From the NCBI GenBank assembly GCA_016946835.1, contig JACVTC010000039.1:812501-876500 (forward strand): a stretch of DNA of 64,000 nt. Direction: 5' to 3'. A program made the translations under genes and the position numbers. The stretch comes from Neocallimastix lanati (nom. inval.) (taxonomy: Eukaryota > Neocallimastigomycota > Neocallimastigomycetes > Neocallimastigales > Neocallimastigaceae). Below are positions 10,700-23,300 of this stretch, one piece after another (the stretch's first letter is position 1; each line of letters begins with the position of its first letter). The notes beneath the pieces are model-generated. The model was not told the DNA's origin and made no database searches. It saw nothing but the letters and a program-made list of their open reading frames with translations.

Positions 10700-11560
10700 A
10701 TACTCTCCTTCGAACAAAGAGAAATATTATCAAGAGATTCAATTCCATTCAATTTCCGTAGATACGTTGTGTAAAGAACAATTATTACTATTTGTGTAAG
10801 ATGTTATTAGGAAAAACTAGTAATAGAAGTTCTTCTTTGCCATATCTGTTCGACTTTGACCTCTCTTAATCGGTTGTGAGGGTTTTTTTTTACTATATCA
10901 ATTAAAGAGTAACTCATGGGAGCTACTAATGATTGGTGATTCGCGAGGTTAATTATATATGGAACATTTGATCCAAGACTCTTTAATAGATATATTTTTG
11001 AATGTCTCTGCTCCCCAGTATTGAATTGTATCTCATATAAAGTAAAAAAGAATTTATTTTGTCAAAATCTAAAATAGATGAGTAGGAAGAAAATAAAAGT
11101 AAATTCCTTACGCTGCTTCCATACAAAATAAAAAAGGTCATTAATGAAATCTAATGATTTCAATCTAATATTTGAAAAAGTAAAACATTCATATATCCAA
11201 TAAATAAATGACTGATCACCTTTACCACAACATGAACAACATTTAGAACAAATTTTTGAAACGCTACCACTTTTATAGACAATAGTAGTGTTATACTTAT
11301 ATCCACATCTAAAACGAAATCTCCAAAAATATGCTTAATGTATTTATAACAGAGATTGAATAAAGTTCTTGTGTAAATTTATCATCGTTAATTCCTTTAA
11401 TATCATGTTTTGTAGTAATATTAGACCAATATACTTCAATAACATCACTAAATTTTTTGAGATATTTTTTTTTCTGGATTTTTCTACATAGAGTACGAGA
11501 TTCTTTAGCCTAAGAATATTTAATAAATTAGAATAGTAAATTAAATGTCTTCAATCATTT
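10700..11560 (-). pseudogene. LINE-like element remnant, C-terminal part with Cys-rich tail
   Basis: A less A/T-rich island that reads on the minus strand as broken protein. At about 11130-11290 the pattern CSKCCSCCGKGDQSF, then YWIYEC, then SLDFINDLF resembles the Cys-rich tail seen after the reverse transcriptase in many LINE elements (C..C spacing, an acidic stretch, then a Trp and a final Cys). The usual His is a Tyr here. Reading in other frames extends toward 10700 and 11520 (KESRTLCRKIQKKK is one segment). Stops and frame changes show it is dead. It lies downstream, in transcript sense, of the reverse transcriptase fragment at 12444-12862 and probably belongs to the same insertion, although AT filler and a T run separate them. 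Confidence 0.55.
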
Positions 11561-11605
11561 TTTAAAATAATATCTAATAAAAGAAAAAGTAAACTAACAA
11601 TAAAA

Positions 11606-11652
<47 letters not shown>

Positions 11653-11681
11653 AATAAAATAAAATTTTTATTCATAGATAC

Positions 11682-11713
<32 letters not shown>

Positions 11714-11978
11714 ATTAAATATCAAATATTAATGTTTTTTTTATTCATTATATTAAATAATACTAATATATTATTATTAAATTATATAGTATTTGATAGT
11801 AATTAAAAATTATTAATATTGTATTTTTTTTTTTTTTTTTTTTTTTATAAATATAATTGAAATAATGGAACTAATATCAATACTATAAAAAATGTTTAAA
11901 AGTTTTATTTTAAATTTTATGCTAATATTTATTGATGAACGTGTTTATAATAATATTTTATTATAATAATAATAATAT

Positions 11979-12012
<34 letters not shown>

Positions 12013-12129
12013 CTTATAGAAAACTTTATTTAATTTATAATAATAATAAAATTACATGATTTAAACGAAAAATAAAAAATTAAAATACATGAAATGAAAT
12101 ATTAAATATTATATAGTTATAAAAGTGCA
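11561..12129. other. AT filler inside the retroelement remnant
   Basis: Contains (AAAT)n at about 11600-11655, three T runs of about 25 nt (about 11690-11710, 11825-11846, 11982-12009) and no coding signal. It separates two pieces of minus-strand coding debris. Confidence 0.55.
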
Positions 12130-12440
12130 TTAGAACCAATAGTTTCTAACTTTTTCCCATTCATCAATGATAACACCTCTTGCATTATTGCGAGTAATAA
12201 TTTCAGTATTAGTGTTATCCACCGAATCTGTATCAGATCTTTCACCAGGAGGTGAAAATTCATGCCTTATCATTTCGACGTCGAAGCTCTTAGCATCGGT
12301 AGATTCAACTGAATACTATTTCATCATCAATCTAAAAAGATCGACAAATTAATGGTATTACGTATGTTAGAAACTCCGAAATCCCCACAAAATACGGAAC
12401 AGTCAACGAAAATTGAACTTCGTTTTAAAATATTGTCAAC
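12130..12440 (-). pseudogene. Coding remnant of unknown family
   Basis: The minus strand reads about 55 protein-like residues ending in NARGVIIDEWEKVRNYWF and a TAA at 12130-12132. Inside are SFDVEMIRHEFSPPGERSD and a Ser/Thr/Asp-rich stretch. Immediately upstream, in another frame and after a stop, is a hydrophobic run (FSLTVPYFVGISEFLTYVI) that could be a former transmembrane helix. The layout of helix, hydrophilic tail and stop suggests the C-terminus of a membrane protein, but the family was not recognised. It is broken by at least one stop and one frame change, and the ATTCAG before the tail might be an old 3' splice site. Confidence 0.4.
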
Positions 12441-12443
12441 TAA

Positions 12444-12862
12444 TCACTTATTAATTCCAAAAGTCATTTCATTTTTAATAGCCCATTTATGAACCTTTTT
12501 TAAAAGTTTCTTAAGAGCTAATTTAGATGGAGCAACTAAAACAATGTCATCAGCAAAAAGTCCACCACAACAATATTGAGATTTTAAATATACATCATAC
12601 TTTTCATAATCATGCAGTACATCATTAATGAACAATTTGAATAAAATAGGAGATAGAGGACATCCTTTTCTAACACCACCATGATTAATCGAAAATTCTT
12701 CAGAGAGATTACCATTAAAAAAAGCACGAGCTTTAGAAGAAAGATAAAGGTTTCCTTAAAAACAGATGACATTTGCCTCTAATTTTTAAGTTATATAATT
12801 TGGTCAAATTATTAAAGATAGGTACTGAATCATAGGCTATTTTTTTAAGATCAAGAAAAGCA
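12444..12862 (-). pseudogene. Non-LTR retrotransposon reverse transcriptase fragment
   Basis: In transcript order the minus strand shows LDLKKIAYDSVP (the first catalytic Asp block, with one extra codon), KLYNLKIRGK, then after a frameshift NGNLSEEFSINHGGV, RKGCPLSPILF, FINDVL, and FADDIVLVAPSKLALKKLL (the second catalytic Asp pair). This order is typical of LINE-type reverse transcriptases. A frameshift occurs near 12765, and the frame stops after FGINK at 12444. The endonuclease and upstream regions were not found. It would have copied element RNA into DNA at the insertion site; it is now inactive. Confidence 0.85.
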
Positions 12863-13693
12863 AAATAAATGAAATGAAACCGATTTAATGATAAAGTATT
12901 ACAATAATGTAATGTTTAATAGAAATGATACCGCTATCAATACTATATAAAAAAATTAATTATAATAAGATATATATATAATTATATTAATAATAATAAT
13001 TATAATAATAATATAGAATATTAACTTTGAATTTTAATTAACATATATGAATTTTTTTTTTTTTTTATAGCCGCAATTATTGCGAACTTTAATCTTTATT
13101 TATTTATTCTTATATAAAATACATGAATACTTTTAATTTTAATAAAAAATAAAAAAAAAAAAACACAGAATAAATAAAATAAATAAATATTATTTGTCCA
13201 ATTTGAACATAATAATAAATGAAAAAGTAACGTGAAATAAAAAGTAATAATCAAAAATAAGTGAATAAATAAATTCAGAAAAAAGTTCATATGCAACGAA
13301 CCTTAACATATATGAGATTAATATAATAAAAATAGTAATGATTTTACAACAACGTATTTTGGTATTATTTTAATACTATCTTAACCAGTATTTTTAAAAT
13401 ATACATTTATTTAATATCAATAATTGTAATTAGAAATATTTCCATTTAATTCCTTTGGAGCGTAAATGTATTAAAAATAATTATGAGAAAACCGAGGAAC
13501 TACTCTGTATTGTTTATACTCATAACCATAAATACCCTAAAAAACAAATGTAAAATATAGTTAGATATTATATGTTGATAACCATACAAACAATGACTAT
13601 CTAGGTAACATTATGCTCATAAAAATAATGATAATATGATATATATAACTTTTTTTTTTTTTTTTTATTTAAAACATAACATATACAATTACT

Positions 13694-13694
<1 letters not shown>

Positions 13695-13761
<67 letters not shown>
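13695..13761. repeat. Poly(A) followed by (AT)n
   Basis: About 39 A residues joined directly to about 14 AT dinucleotides on the plus strand. Confidence 0.95.
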
Positions 13762-13770
<9 letters not shown>

Positions 13771-16113
13771 CACTTTTCATAACAAAAAAAAATTTTTTTT
13801 TTTATAAATAATTTTATTTCCAGAATAATATTACTTTATATATATGCGTATATTATATAAAATATTAGATACATTAAAGTTATTAATTTTGTCGTTTAAA
13901 TAAATAAAATATATATAAAAAAAAAAATATTATAAAATAAAATATTTTAAATATTTTTTTTTCTAATATTATATGTTATAGTCGTTATTAAATAATAATC
14001 TATAAATTTTAAAAAAATTTTTCATTTATGTATTTTATTTTGGGAATAGTGACAATTTTATAATTCATTTTAAATAAAGAAAAATATTTTTTATTTTTTT
14101 TTCTTTTTAATTAATTTATATAATATTAATTCAATCCTTTTCTTTTTTAATATTATTATCTCATATAAAGGAGCAAATATCATTTAAAGACTATGGCATT
14201 AAATATTGTAATGGTTTTATTCATTTGAATTTTTTTTCACATTAATTTCTTCTTTATTATGGCTTCTTCTTTTTCTTATTCTTAATAGGAATATATTAAT
14301 TATTCAGGTCTTTAACTTCTTTTCCTTATATTTCAGAGGGCTTATTTCTTTTATATTGATTTTTAGATCTTTCATAATAGTTAAACTTTAAAAGTACACA
14401 TAAAAATATTATTAATATGAAATTTCTTTTTCTTTTATTAATAAAAACCTTTATTAATAATTTTCATTCTTTCTTCTTGAAATAAAAAAAATAATAAAAG
14501 AATATATTATTTTTCTCTTCTTTTTTTTTATATAGAAAAAGTTCACTTTTATATCATATCAATTTGCCATAGTTTGTCGGTTCTACTAATAATTTAATTA
14601 TTATTTTTTATTCAATAAAAAAAAAATAAAATAAATAATAAAAATTAAAAAAGAAAATTAATATATATAAAATAATTTTATAAAAACGTTTTTTTTTTTT
14701 TTCGAAGTATTAAAATTTTTGAAGAATTTCATTTGTATTTATATATTTTTTTTTTTTCTGTTCTTGATGTTCTTGTTAAACCTTTTATTTAATTGAATTA
14801 AATTTAATAAAAAAATGTTGACCTTCAACGGTTTAACTAATTCAAATTAATTTTTACAGTTAAATAACATATATAAAATTTTTTTAAAAAAATTTAAAAA
14901 AAAAAAAAATTTAACTATATAGTTAAATATAAAATTACTATTTTATTATATATTAAATCAAAGTTTAATTTTATAGTTTTCGTATTTAATTCAAAAAAGA
15001 ATGAAAATAAATATAAAAAAAATATATATATATACATATATAGATATAGATATATAGATATTTGAATATAAATATTTAAATATAGATATTTGTATATAAA
15101 AGAAATAATAAAATAAATAAATAAATAAAAATAAAAATAAAAATAGATATCTATTCAAAATAATAAATATATTTTGATATATATAATTATATATAAATTT
15201 TTATTTTTTATCTTATTTTACGTATTTAAATATTTAAATAAAGTTCACTTTTAATTAGGATTGTTTCATTTTACAAAAAAAAAAAAAAAAAAAAAAGAAA
15301 AAAAAAGAAAAAAAAAAAAAAATTAGTAGATAAGAAAGAAAAAATTTTTATTGGTCTTTTTACTTTATATCATACATAATTTAAAATAGTTTAAAATATC
15401 AAGTAAACTGATTAATAAATATTCATGGTTTAGGAGGAAATAAAATGAAATAATAAGATCTATATATATAAATATAAATATATTTTATCCGTTCTATATA
15501 TTATTCATTTAGTAATTATTTTAATTTTTTTTTTTTATAATTTTTTTTTTTTTATTTTAAAATCGAATTCTTTTATAAAGTTAATTTATTTAAAATTATT
15601 AATCTTTCCAGATAACAACACCACCTCCTTTTAATAAATTATTTGAAACCAAAAAATTGTAGATAATAAATAATATTCACTAAGAAACAAATAGAAATAA
15701 AAAATAACTAAATAATATAAGTTTTTTTTTTTTTTTTTATTTTTTATTATTATTATTATTTTTATTTATTTTTATTTATATTTTTTTTTTATTTTTTTTA
15801 TTTATATTTTTATTTATTTTTATTTATTTTTATTTATTTATTTATTTTTATTTATTTATTTATTTATTTATTTTTATTTATTTTTATATTTTTTATATTT
15901 TACTTCGATGGATTTTACATTTAATCAACTTTATAATTAAAGTTGATTTTTATTTAATAAAATTTAAAATCTATATGAAGGAAAAGCCATCTCATTTTTT
16001 AATTAAAAAAAAAAAATTTTTTTTATTTTATTTAAAAATAAAAATTTGAAAGTAAAAAAAAAAAAAAAAAAGATTAATAAATAAAGATTTAATTCATTCA
16101 ATTTTTAGAAAAT

Positions 16114-16145
<32 letters not shown>

Positions 16146-17746
16146 TTATTTATTTATTTATTATTTATTTATTTATTTATTAATATTTTTTAAAAAAAAA
16201 TGTTTTATATTGTTTTATCTATGTTTCAAGTTTTTTTTTTTTTTTTTTTTTTGAATGCTTTTATTTTATTATTTTTCTATTTTTTCTATTTTGTTTATAA
16301 AAGCTTCTATGATATTTGCTTTTATTATTTATAATTTACTATTTATTAATTACTTTTTAATATTTATTATTTATTATTATTTATAAACGGAGTCGCATGC
16401 TTTTTTTATATGGAAGTATCTACTTTTCAAAATTTTTATTTTTATTAATAAAGATTGATCTTAAATTTTATATATCAATGTTTAATATATTTAATATATT
16501 CAATATATCTAATATTTTATATATAATGAATAAAAGTTTAAAAATTCAAAATATTAATAAATAAAGTTTTATTATTTAAATATTTATAAATAATAAAATT
16601 TTTTTTAATAAAAAATAATTTTAGTTATTAATTAACACGAATCCAATCATTCTTTGACATAACCATACCTAATAACTATACTGAATAAGATTTATGAATT
16701 ACTAATGTTTATCGTTTTGAGAAAAACATAAATATATAATATAAAATACATTAAAATATAAAATATTATATAATATAAAATAAATAAAATATAAAATTAT
16801 ATAATATGAAATAGTTATATAATATAAAATATTCAAAAAAATATAGAAATATAAAAAGATATTAATATAAAAAAATATATATAATTAAATTAATTAGAAT
16901 GATAATTGCATTAAAACTACAAGATTAGTTAATTTTAATATGATATCTATAGTTTTTATTATATTTTATTCTATTATATTAGTATAACTGTTAAATAATT
17001 TTTGTATGTATTTTAGATTAAATTTATAATAAAACACAGAAGCTGTTAATATAATTTTTTTTTTTTTTTTTTTTTAGTATTATTATGAATACTTTATTTA
17101 AAATTCAAAAAAAAAAAAAAAAAAAAAAAAAGAATGATTAAAAGAAAATTAAAAATTTTATTAATAATTATAAATATAAAAAATAAAAAATTAAATAAAA
17201 ATAAAAAAATTCTTATGTTGTAAAAGAATAAAGTTTAAAAGTCTTTTTTTTACTTTTTTTTTTTTTTTAAAAAAAAAATTTAAGTTTATTTTAATTATTT
17301 ATATATTAAATTTAGTTAAAAAAAATATTTAAAATAATGATTAAAGGATTTATCTTAATTTTTTTATTTTATATAAGAATGAACTCTTTAATAACTTTAT
17401 TATTATCTATATAATAAAGGATTTTATATATACACTAAACAATAAATATATAAAAAAAAACTTCTAAAAAAAAAAGGTTTTTTGAATAATTTTTTATTTT
17501 ATTCAAAAAAAATAATAATATGGGAATAATTTAAAATTTACCTCTATTTTATTTTATTTTATTTTATTTATTAATAATATTTTTTTTATATAAAATAATT
17601 AATAAATAGAAAAATTATTTAAATAATAAATCAGTTATATAAATTATTAATTTATAAAAAATTCTCAATTAAAATATAAGAGTTTTGAACATAATTTTTT
17701 TTTTCTGGGGGTTATTTTTTTTGTTGTTCTTCTGAAATTATATAAT

Positions 17747-17747
<1 letters not shown>

Positions 17748-17790
<43 letters not shown>
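17748..17790. repeat. Poly(T) run of about 43 nt
   Basis: One of the longest uninterrupted homopolymers in the window. Such runs are prone to polymerase slippage and to assembly error, so the exact length should not be trusted. Confidence 0.95.
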
Positions 17791-17793
<3 letters not shown>

Positions 17794-18117
17794 ATATATT
17801 TTATATTTTATCTTTCATTATCTTTTTTTTTTATATATATATATATATTTTTATTTCATAAACTTCTATCTTTTTATAATTTTTAATTCAGAATAATAAT
17901 AATAAAAATATAATATATAAATAGTATTTATTTCAATTTTTCTATTAATATGTAAATATTTGTTAATTACTATGTTTATAATAATTAACAAATATAAACT
18001 ATTTATTTTTAATATGAAAAAGACCTATTTTTCTTTTCTTATTTCCATATGGATTTCTATTTATATCTTATTATTTTCATAATTTAATTATTTTGTTTTT
18101 TTTTGGTTTAATATCTT

Positions 18118-20510
18118 TTATTTTATTTCTCCATCATCCTTACCATTTGATAAATCATCATCTGCATTTTCGTCATCTCCATCTTCATATTGTAATTTCA
18201 TTTCAGCCAATTCAAGACCCCATGAACTAAAATTATTAAAGAAAGAGTATAAAATGCAACGGAACGAGCAAAGAATCCAATTTTACAATTTTCTTCCTGG
18301 ATACCTTCATTTTTATTCCATTTTACCTTTTCTTTCAATAACTTAGTACTAGTATCACAGAGAATAGTAATAATGTTGGATAATAAGGAGAGGACGCCCA
18401 TAGGTACACCATAAACTAACGTATCTAATATTAATCCAAATGAGAAAAGAGAATAAGAAAGTGATCTTGGTCAATGATGCATAACATCCTTTATCGCATA
18501 TTCAATATCAAGAGTCAACTCAATTGGAGAATTGGTAATCATATTTAAATATAATATTTGAGCTGGTGACATTGGGAAGACAGAAATATCCTGATCTTTG
18601 AAGAATAAACTGAGAACGAGAATAACTACTTCAGAAACATTACCAGAAAGTATATGTAGTGTAAACTTACCAATATTTGTGAAAGTTCTACCACCAGAAG
18701 CAATCGCTGAAACAATACTTACAAAATTATCATCTGTTAAGGTAATAGAAGAGACTTACTTAGTAACATCACTACCACCTTTACCCATAGCAATACCAAT
18801 ATCTGCCATTTTAATGGCCGGGTGCATCATTGACACCATCACCAGTCATTGCTACAAACTTTTTCACGACGGCGATGAAGGGTATCAATAAGGGTATCTT
18901 AGTATCTTTTGTTTGTGGAGTACAACGAGCAATAACTAATGGTAAATAGGTCTTCTTATCAATATCTTCTGGATTCATAGTATCAAAATCGGAAGCTACC
19001 ATCACTACATTCTTTTTATTCATGTTTTCTTTTGAAATGATACCAATTTCAGCAGCAATTGCCTTGGCAGTAGTTAGATGATCACCAGTGGCCATACGAA
19101 CAATAATACCAGCTTCTTGATACATTCTAATCGAGATCGCAGATTCTTCTCTTGGTGGATCATACATACCAATAATACTGATATAAATTAAATCATTTTC
19201 TGTTTGTTCTCTGGTCATACTTTCATCATAGGAATCTCGAAGAGCATAAGAGAGACCTAAAACACGCATACCTCTTGAGACAAATCTCATCATAAATTTT
19301 TGGGGCAACTTTCCTACTCCAGGATGAATAGGTAAAATTTGATTATCCTTGGAGAGATAATTATTACATATAGAGAGATCACTTTCCGAGGCACCCTTCG
19401 ATAGGAAAAGGTATTGACTGGTTTCCTTATTTTTATAGATAACTGTCATACGTAACCACGGCATCGAATGGTTGTTCCATCACAAATTCAAACTTTTCAG
19501 CAATCTTTTCTTTAGTGTATCCAAACTTATGAGAAAATACAACTAATGCAATTTCGGTTGGATCACCAAATACTTTTCCAGATATTTTCTTCATTATCAA
19601 AGAAAAGTGAAGAGGTACTACCATAAAGCACATACCATATTAGCTAAATATAAACGAGCACTTGAACTAATTTCATTGATTGAAACTTCTTCAGTATACT
19701 TCTTATTACTCTCTGGTGTTTTTCTTAATAATTTACCTTCTGGAATAATACCATCACCACTTACATCAAAGTCTTCCTTTCCAAGATAACAACTCTTCAC
19801 CATCATTTTAATTTGAGTTAAAGTACCTGTCTTATCAGAACAAATATCTGTAACTTGACCCAGAGATTCTAAAGCCGCTAAACGACGAACGATCGCTTTT
19901 TCTTTAGCCATATGACGTACACCAACAGCCATAGTAACAGTAACCACTGCTGGAAGACCTTCCGGTAAAATAGCAACTGCTAACGAAATAGCATATATAA
20001 TAAAACTTCAGAGGTAATATCAAATTTATTGATAACAAAGACAACTACAACTAGAATAACAGCAACCCCTAATAGTAAGAACATCATTCTATCCATTGTC
20101 TTTTGAAGTGGAATCTTACTACCTTTATTCTTATTTTCACTCTTTTCTAACATAACAGCAATCTTACTTACTTCAATCTTTAAATCAGTACCAATAACAA
20201 CACCTATTCCCCTAACTCCAGTAGCTAAACTATTTTTAAAAGCACAATTCGTTCTATCCCCAACTGAAATTTCAGTTTCTGCTGCTTCTAGTTAATTGGT
20301 TTGTTTAACTGCTGGAACAAATTCACCAGTTAATAAAGATTCATCAATTTCTAAATTTAAAGCTTCCACTAAACGAAGATCAGCTGGAATAATATTACTT
20401 TCTTCTAAGTAAACAATATCCTCTGGAACAACTTCTCTACATGGAAAAATATTAACTTCATGATTACGTAAAACTCCTGCAGTTGGTGATAACATTTTTT
20501 TTAAAGCCAT
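18118..20510 (-). pseudogene. ENA-type (P-type IID) cation ATPase pseudogene
   Basis: The remnant keeps nearly the whole P-type order: actuator domain with VVPEDIVYLEESNIIPADL and LLTGEF (normally TGES), ILPEGLP before the phosphorylation site, [69 protein letters not shown], then SPAQILYLNMITNSP and later membrane helices, ending in an acidic tail with TAA at 18118-18120. The VIARCTPQTK and DPTEIAL blocks point to fungal Na+/K+ efflux ATPases (ENA, type IID). Damage is heavy: in-frame stops after KQTN (about 20290), in VTK-stop-VSS (about 18760) and in MHH-stop-PRS (about 18475), plus at least six frame changes. The first membrane helices upstream of 20510 are missing. It cannot make a working pump. 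Dense lesions argue against mere sequencing error. Confidence 0.85.
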
Positions 20511-21119
20511 TTATTTATATATAATATACATAAATATTATAAACCACTTCTAGTGGTAAAATAGTTTCATATTATTTATGCTTGTACTATTATTATTGAA
20601 ATGATTATTGTATAAAATTTAATGATAACAAATACTTTTAGATCTTTAATAAATTATAAAAAAAAATATATCTATGTACTGAACTATAAATATATTAATA
20701 TATATATTTACAAAAAATTCATTTTCATAATATATTAATTTCCTTAAATTTAAAACTAGTAGTAGAACTATGGAAACTATATTTTTAGTTTTAATGATTA
20801 TTATTTTAAATTTATAAAAATATTTTCTACTAATAAATATATTAAAATACGAAACAAAAAAAAAAAAAAAAAAAATAAATAAATAAATAATTCATTATTA
20901 TAATAATTAAAAATCATTATAATAAGTGTTAAATTTTATCAAGATGTTTTAATTATAAATTTCTTTTTTTTAAAAGTTATTATATTTTTTTTAAAAATTA
21001 AATTATAAATGAAGTAAAGTATTAATATTACTGTGGATAATAATGTATTGAATTAATCACTTTGAATAATAATATATTATTTATAAAAATATTTATTAAT
21101 ACTATATTTTGCAACTAGG
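20511..21119. other. AT-rich DNA upstream of the ATPase relic
   Basis: Where the N-terminal membrane helices of the ATPase should lie, only AT-rich sequence with homopolymers is found. Either this part was deleted or it has decayed beyond recognition. Confidence 0.5.
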
Positions 21120-22740
21120 AGAGCAAAGACAACAAAATAATAAAAATAACCTTTACTATCAGAAGGCCCTCGTTGTCTTGCATAATTTTAAGTATGTTTT
21201 TCAAGACATAGTTTAGAAGAATATTCATCATCATTTTAGTATATGTCTCAATACGACTTACTGCAATGTATATCTATGATCTTCCTTCCTAAGTATATGC
21301 TTTCATAATGAACAATCGAATTTTCATCATTAAAAACATAAAGATTGTTAAGACATTTATTATTAGATAAATAATCTGAATTTGTTGCTCATTTAGTAAA
21401 AAAAAAAAAAAAGGGTCCCCTGAATGTATATTTTGATACTCTATATTCTATATTTGAATTCATCACGTGGACATACTTCAGTAATATATTTCTTCATTCT
21501 TCCATTTTCATCTGGGAATTCAGCAAAAAAACTTAATGTATCTATGTTTAGTCTTAGCACAGAGATTATCTTTACAATAAAAAGCTTCAAAATGCACATT
21601 TTTTAATGTTTATACTTCGTTTTTAGGTGGATATTTAGGAATATCTTCATATGTTTAACTTTGACCATTAATAAAATGAATATAAAAAAATAACCATAAA
21701 TATTATTAATTAAACTTTATTGCTCATTACGTTCCTATTGAATATTTAGATATTTATTACTAGTATCGTACAAAAAATCAGTTTATTTTATCCTAATCTT
21801 ATTATAATGTAATTATAACACCTTTAACTATTTTACAATAGTTTTACTTTAATGGATTCATATTTATAATCTAAATACAGCTGTATATTATTTCATAAGT
21901 GAAATAAGAATTTAAATTATCAATATTAATTTTAATTTTAATTTAATAATATAATAATTATCTATATAATTTCTTTATATTTTTAAAATATGATTAAAAT
22001 AATTTTCTTATCTCAATATAATATTATTTTTAAAGTCTTTAAATAAAATATATCTTTTTTAGTATATAAATTAATTCATTAAAATATTGCATATATATAT
22101 ATATATATTTTGTTTTAATTTATTTAAGTTAAAGCATTAAAAGCATTAATGTCTTGTAAATAATTTAATAGAAATTATAAAATTCATACATTAATAATAA
22201 CTGGCGAAGTTTAGTCGAGTAAAGTTGTAAATTAGTTTATTTCACGATCAATCCAAGATTCATATTTTAAACAAGGAGAATCGATATTGTCATTGAAGGA
22301 ACTGTAATCAAAAGAAAATGAAAGATATATATTCCATTGATATTTGCTTTGAACTAATGTTTCTCAGTATCTTCTCAATATCACTGTAGTTGAAATCGTT
22401 TAATATTGTTACGTGCTTTTTTTTTCCCCTTAAATATAAAATAACCATTTAAAATAATAATTTTTATCATCATAGATATCAAATCTATTAAAAAGTTATC
22501 CTTTTCTAATATCATCAGCTCTTTCATAAAGATATTCCGCTTTATTATTGTCATCCATTAAATCGGTAGCTTTAAAGTGGTTTGTATGTTTAAAGGATTC
22601 TGTACATTTCTTTATTAAATCTTTTATCGTTAATTTCATAAGAAGTCTGCAACTTAGAAGATTGCATAATATTTCTATACTTACTGATTTTTGCTTTATG
22701 ACCTCTATCAATTAATATTATTCCAAAACATTACTTCAAA
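21120..22740 (-). pseudogene. Coding debris, unrecognised (several pieces)
   Basis: Several short protein-like segments appear on the minus strand among AT filler. At about 21460-21600 the frame reads LSFFAEFPDENGRMKKYITE then VCPRDEFKYRI and a stop. At about 21240-21360 it reads CLNNLYVFNDENSIVHYES. At 22496-22711 it reads KCTESFKHTNHFKATDLMDD and then YERADDIRKG. At about 22225-22310 it reads DYSSFNDNIDSPCLKYES then WIDREIN and a stop. Base composition is less A/T-rich than the surroundings and codons look used. Stops and frame changes separate the pieces. They may come from one or more dead genes; I do not recognise a family. Confidence 0.35.
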
Positions 22741-23124
22741 TACAAACGAAGTGGAAAAAAAGTAGCCAAAATAATTAATAGTAAAAAAATTATAATTTCA
22801 TTTTTTATTTTTCTAAAAAAAAAAATAATTATATTTATTCAATAAAAAACAAATAATATGCAAATATCTAATATATATTTATAAATAATTTTATTGTTTT
22901 ATTTATTTATTTTTTTGTCTTAATATTACAAAAAATATAGTATTTCAGAGTCTTTTTATACTTTTTTTTTTAAATAGTAATTTAATAATTCTTGTTAATA
23001 TATTTCATTTAAATTTAGTAAATACAGAATAAAAAAAAAAATACAAGCATATTTTTAGATAAAATTTAGCAATAAAAAAATAAATTCTTTAAAACTAATA
23101 TTATTAAAGATATTTTAATTTATG

Positions 23125-23300
23125 TAATTTTAATTTATGTTTTCTTTAAAGTCATCATTCAAATGATCCATAATATAAGCTTCCGAAAAATCTTTAATAA
23201 TGTAAGTTCTGGCAGCGTTTGAAATAAGAAACCTCCATTGGTTGAAGCTTGACTTTCAGTGAAGGCGTTGGTCTCTAGCTAAAGAAGTTTCTTGAGACAT
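23125..23300 (-). pseudogene. Small coding remnant, unrecognised
   Basis: The minus strand starts at an ATG near 23300 and reads MSQETSLARDQRLH, a TGA stop, then KSSFNQWRFLISNAARTYI and IKDFSEAYIMDHLNDDFKEN. The stop could be a TGG Trp codon changed to TGA. The composition is protein-like, but no family was recognised and both flanks are AT-only. Confidence 0.35.

Larger units (their letters stand above)
12863..18117. other. AT desert, mostly non-coding
   Basis: About 5 kb with no credible gene. It contains long homopolymers, TTTA-type repeats (15740-15900 and 16110-16185), and a hairpin at 15923-15948 with perfect 11-bp arms. A weak coding-like patch on the minus strand at about 13415-13545 reads YGYEYKQYRVVPRF then, after a stop, YAPKELNGNISNYNY. 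It may be an exon relic, but no family was recognised. Confidence 0.5.

Noticed and set aside
15923-15948. Hairpin with perfect 11-bp arms and a 4-nt loop
   Set aside because: In DNA this A/T-rich, short perfect inverted repeats are expected by chance, and nothing nearby suggests a function.
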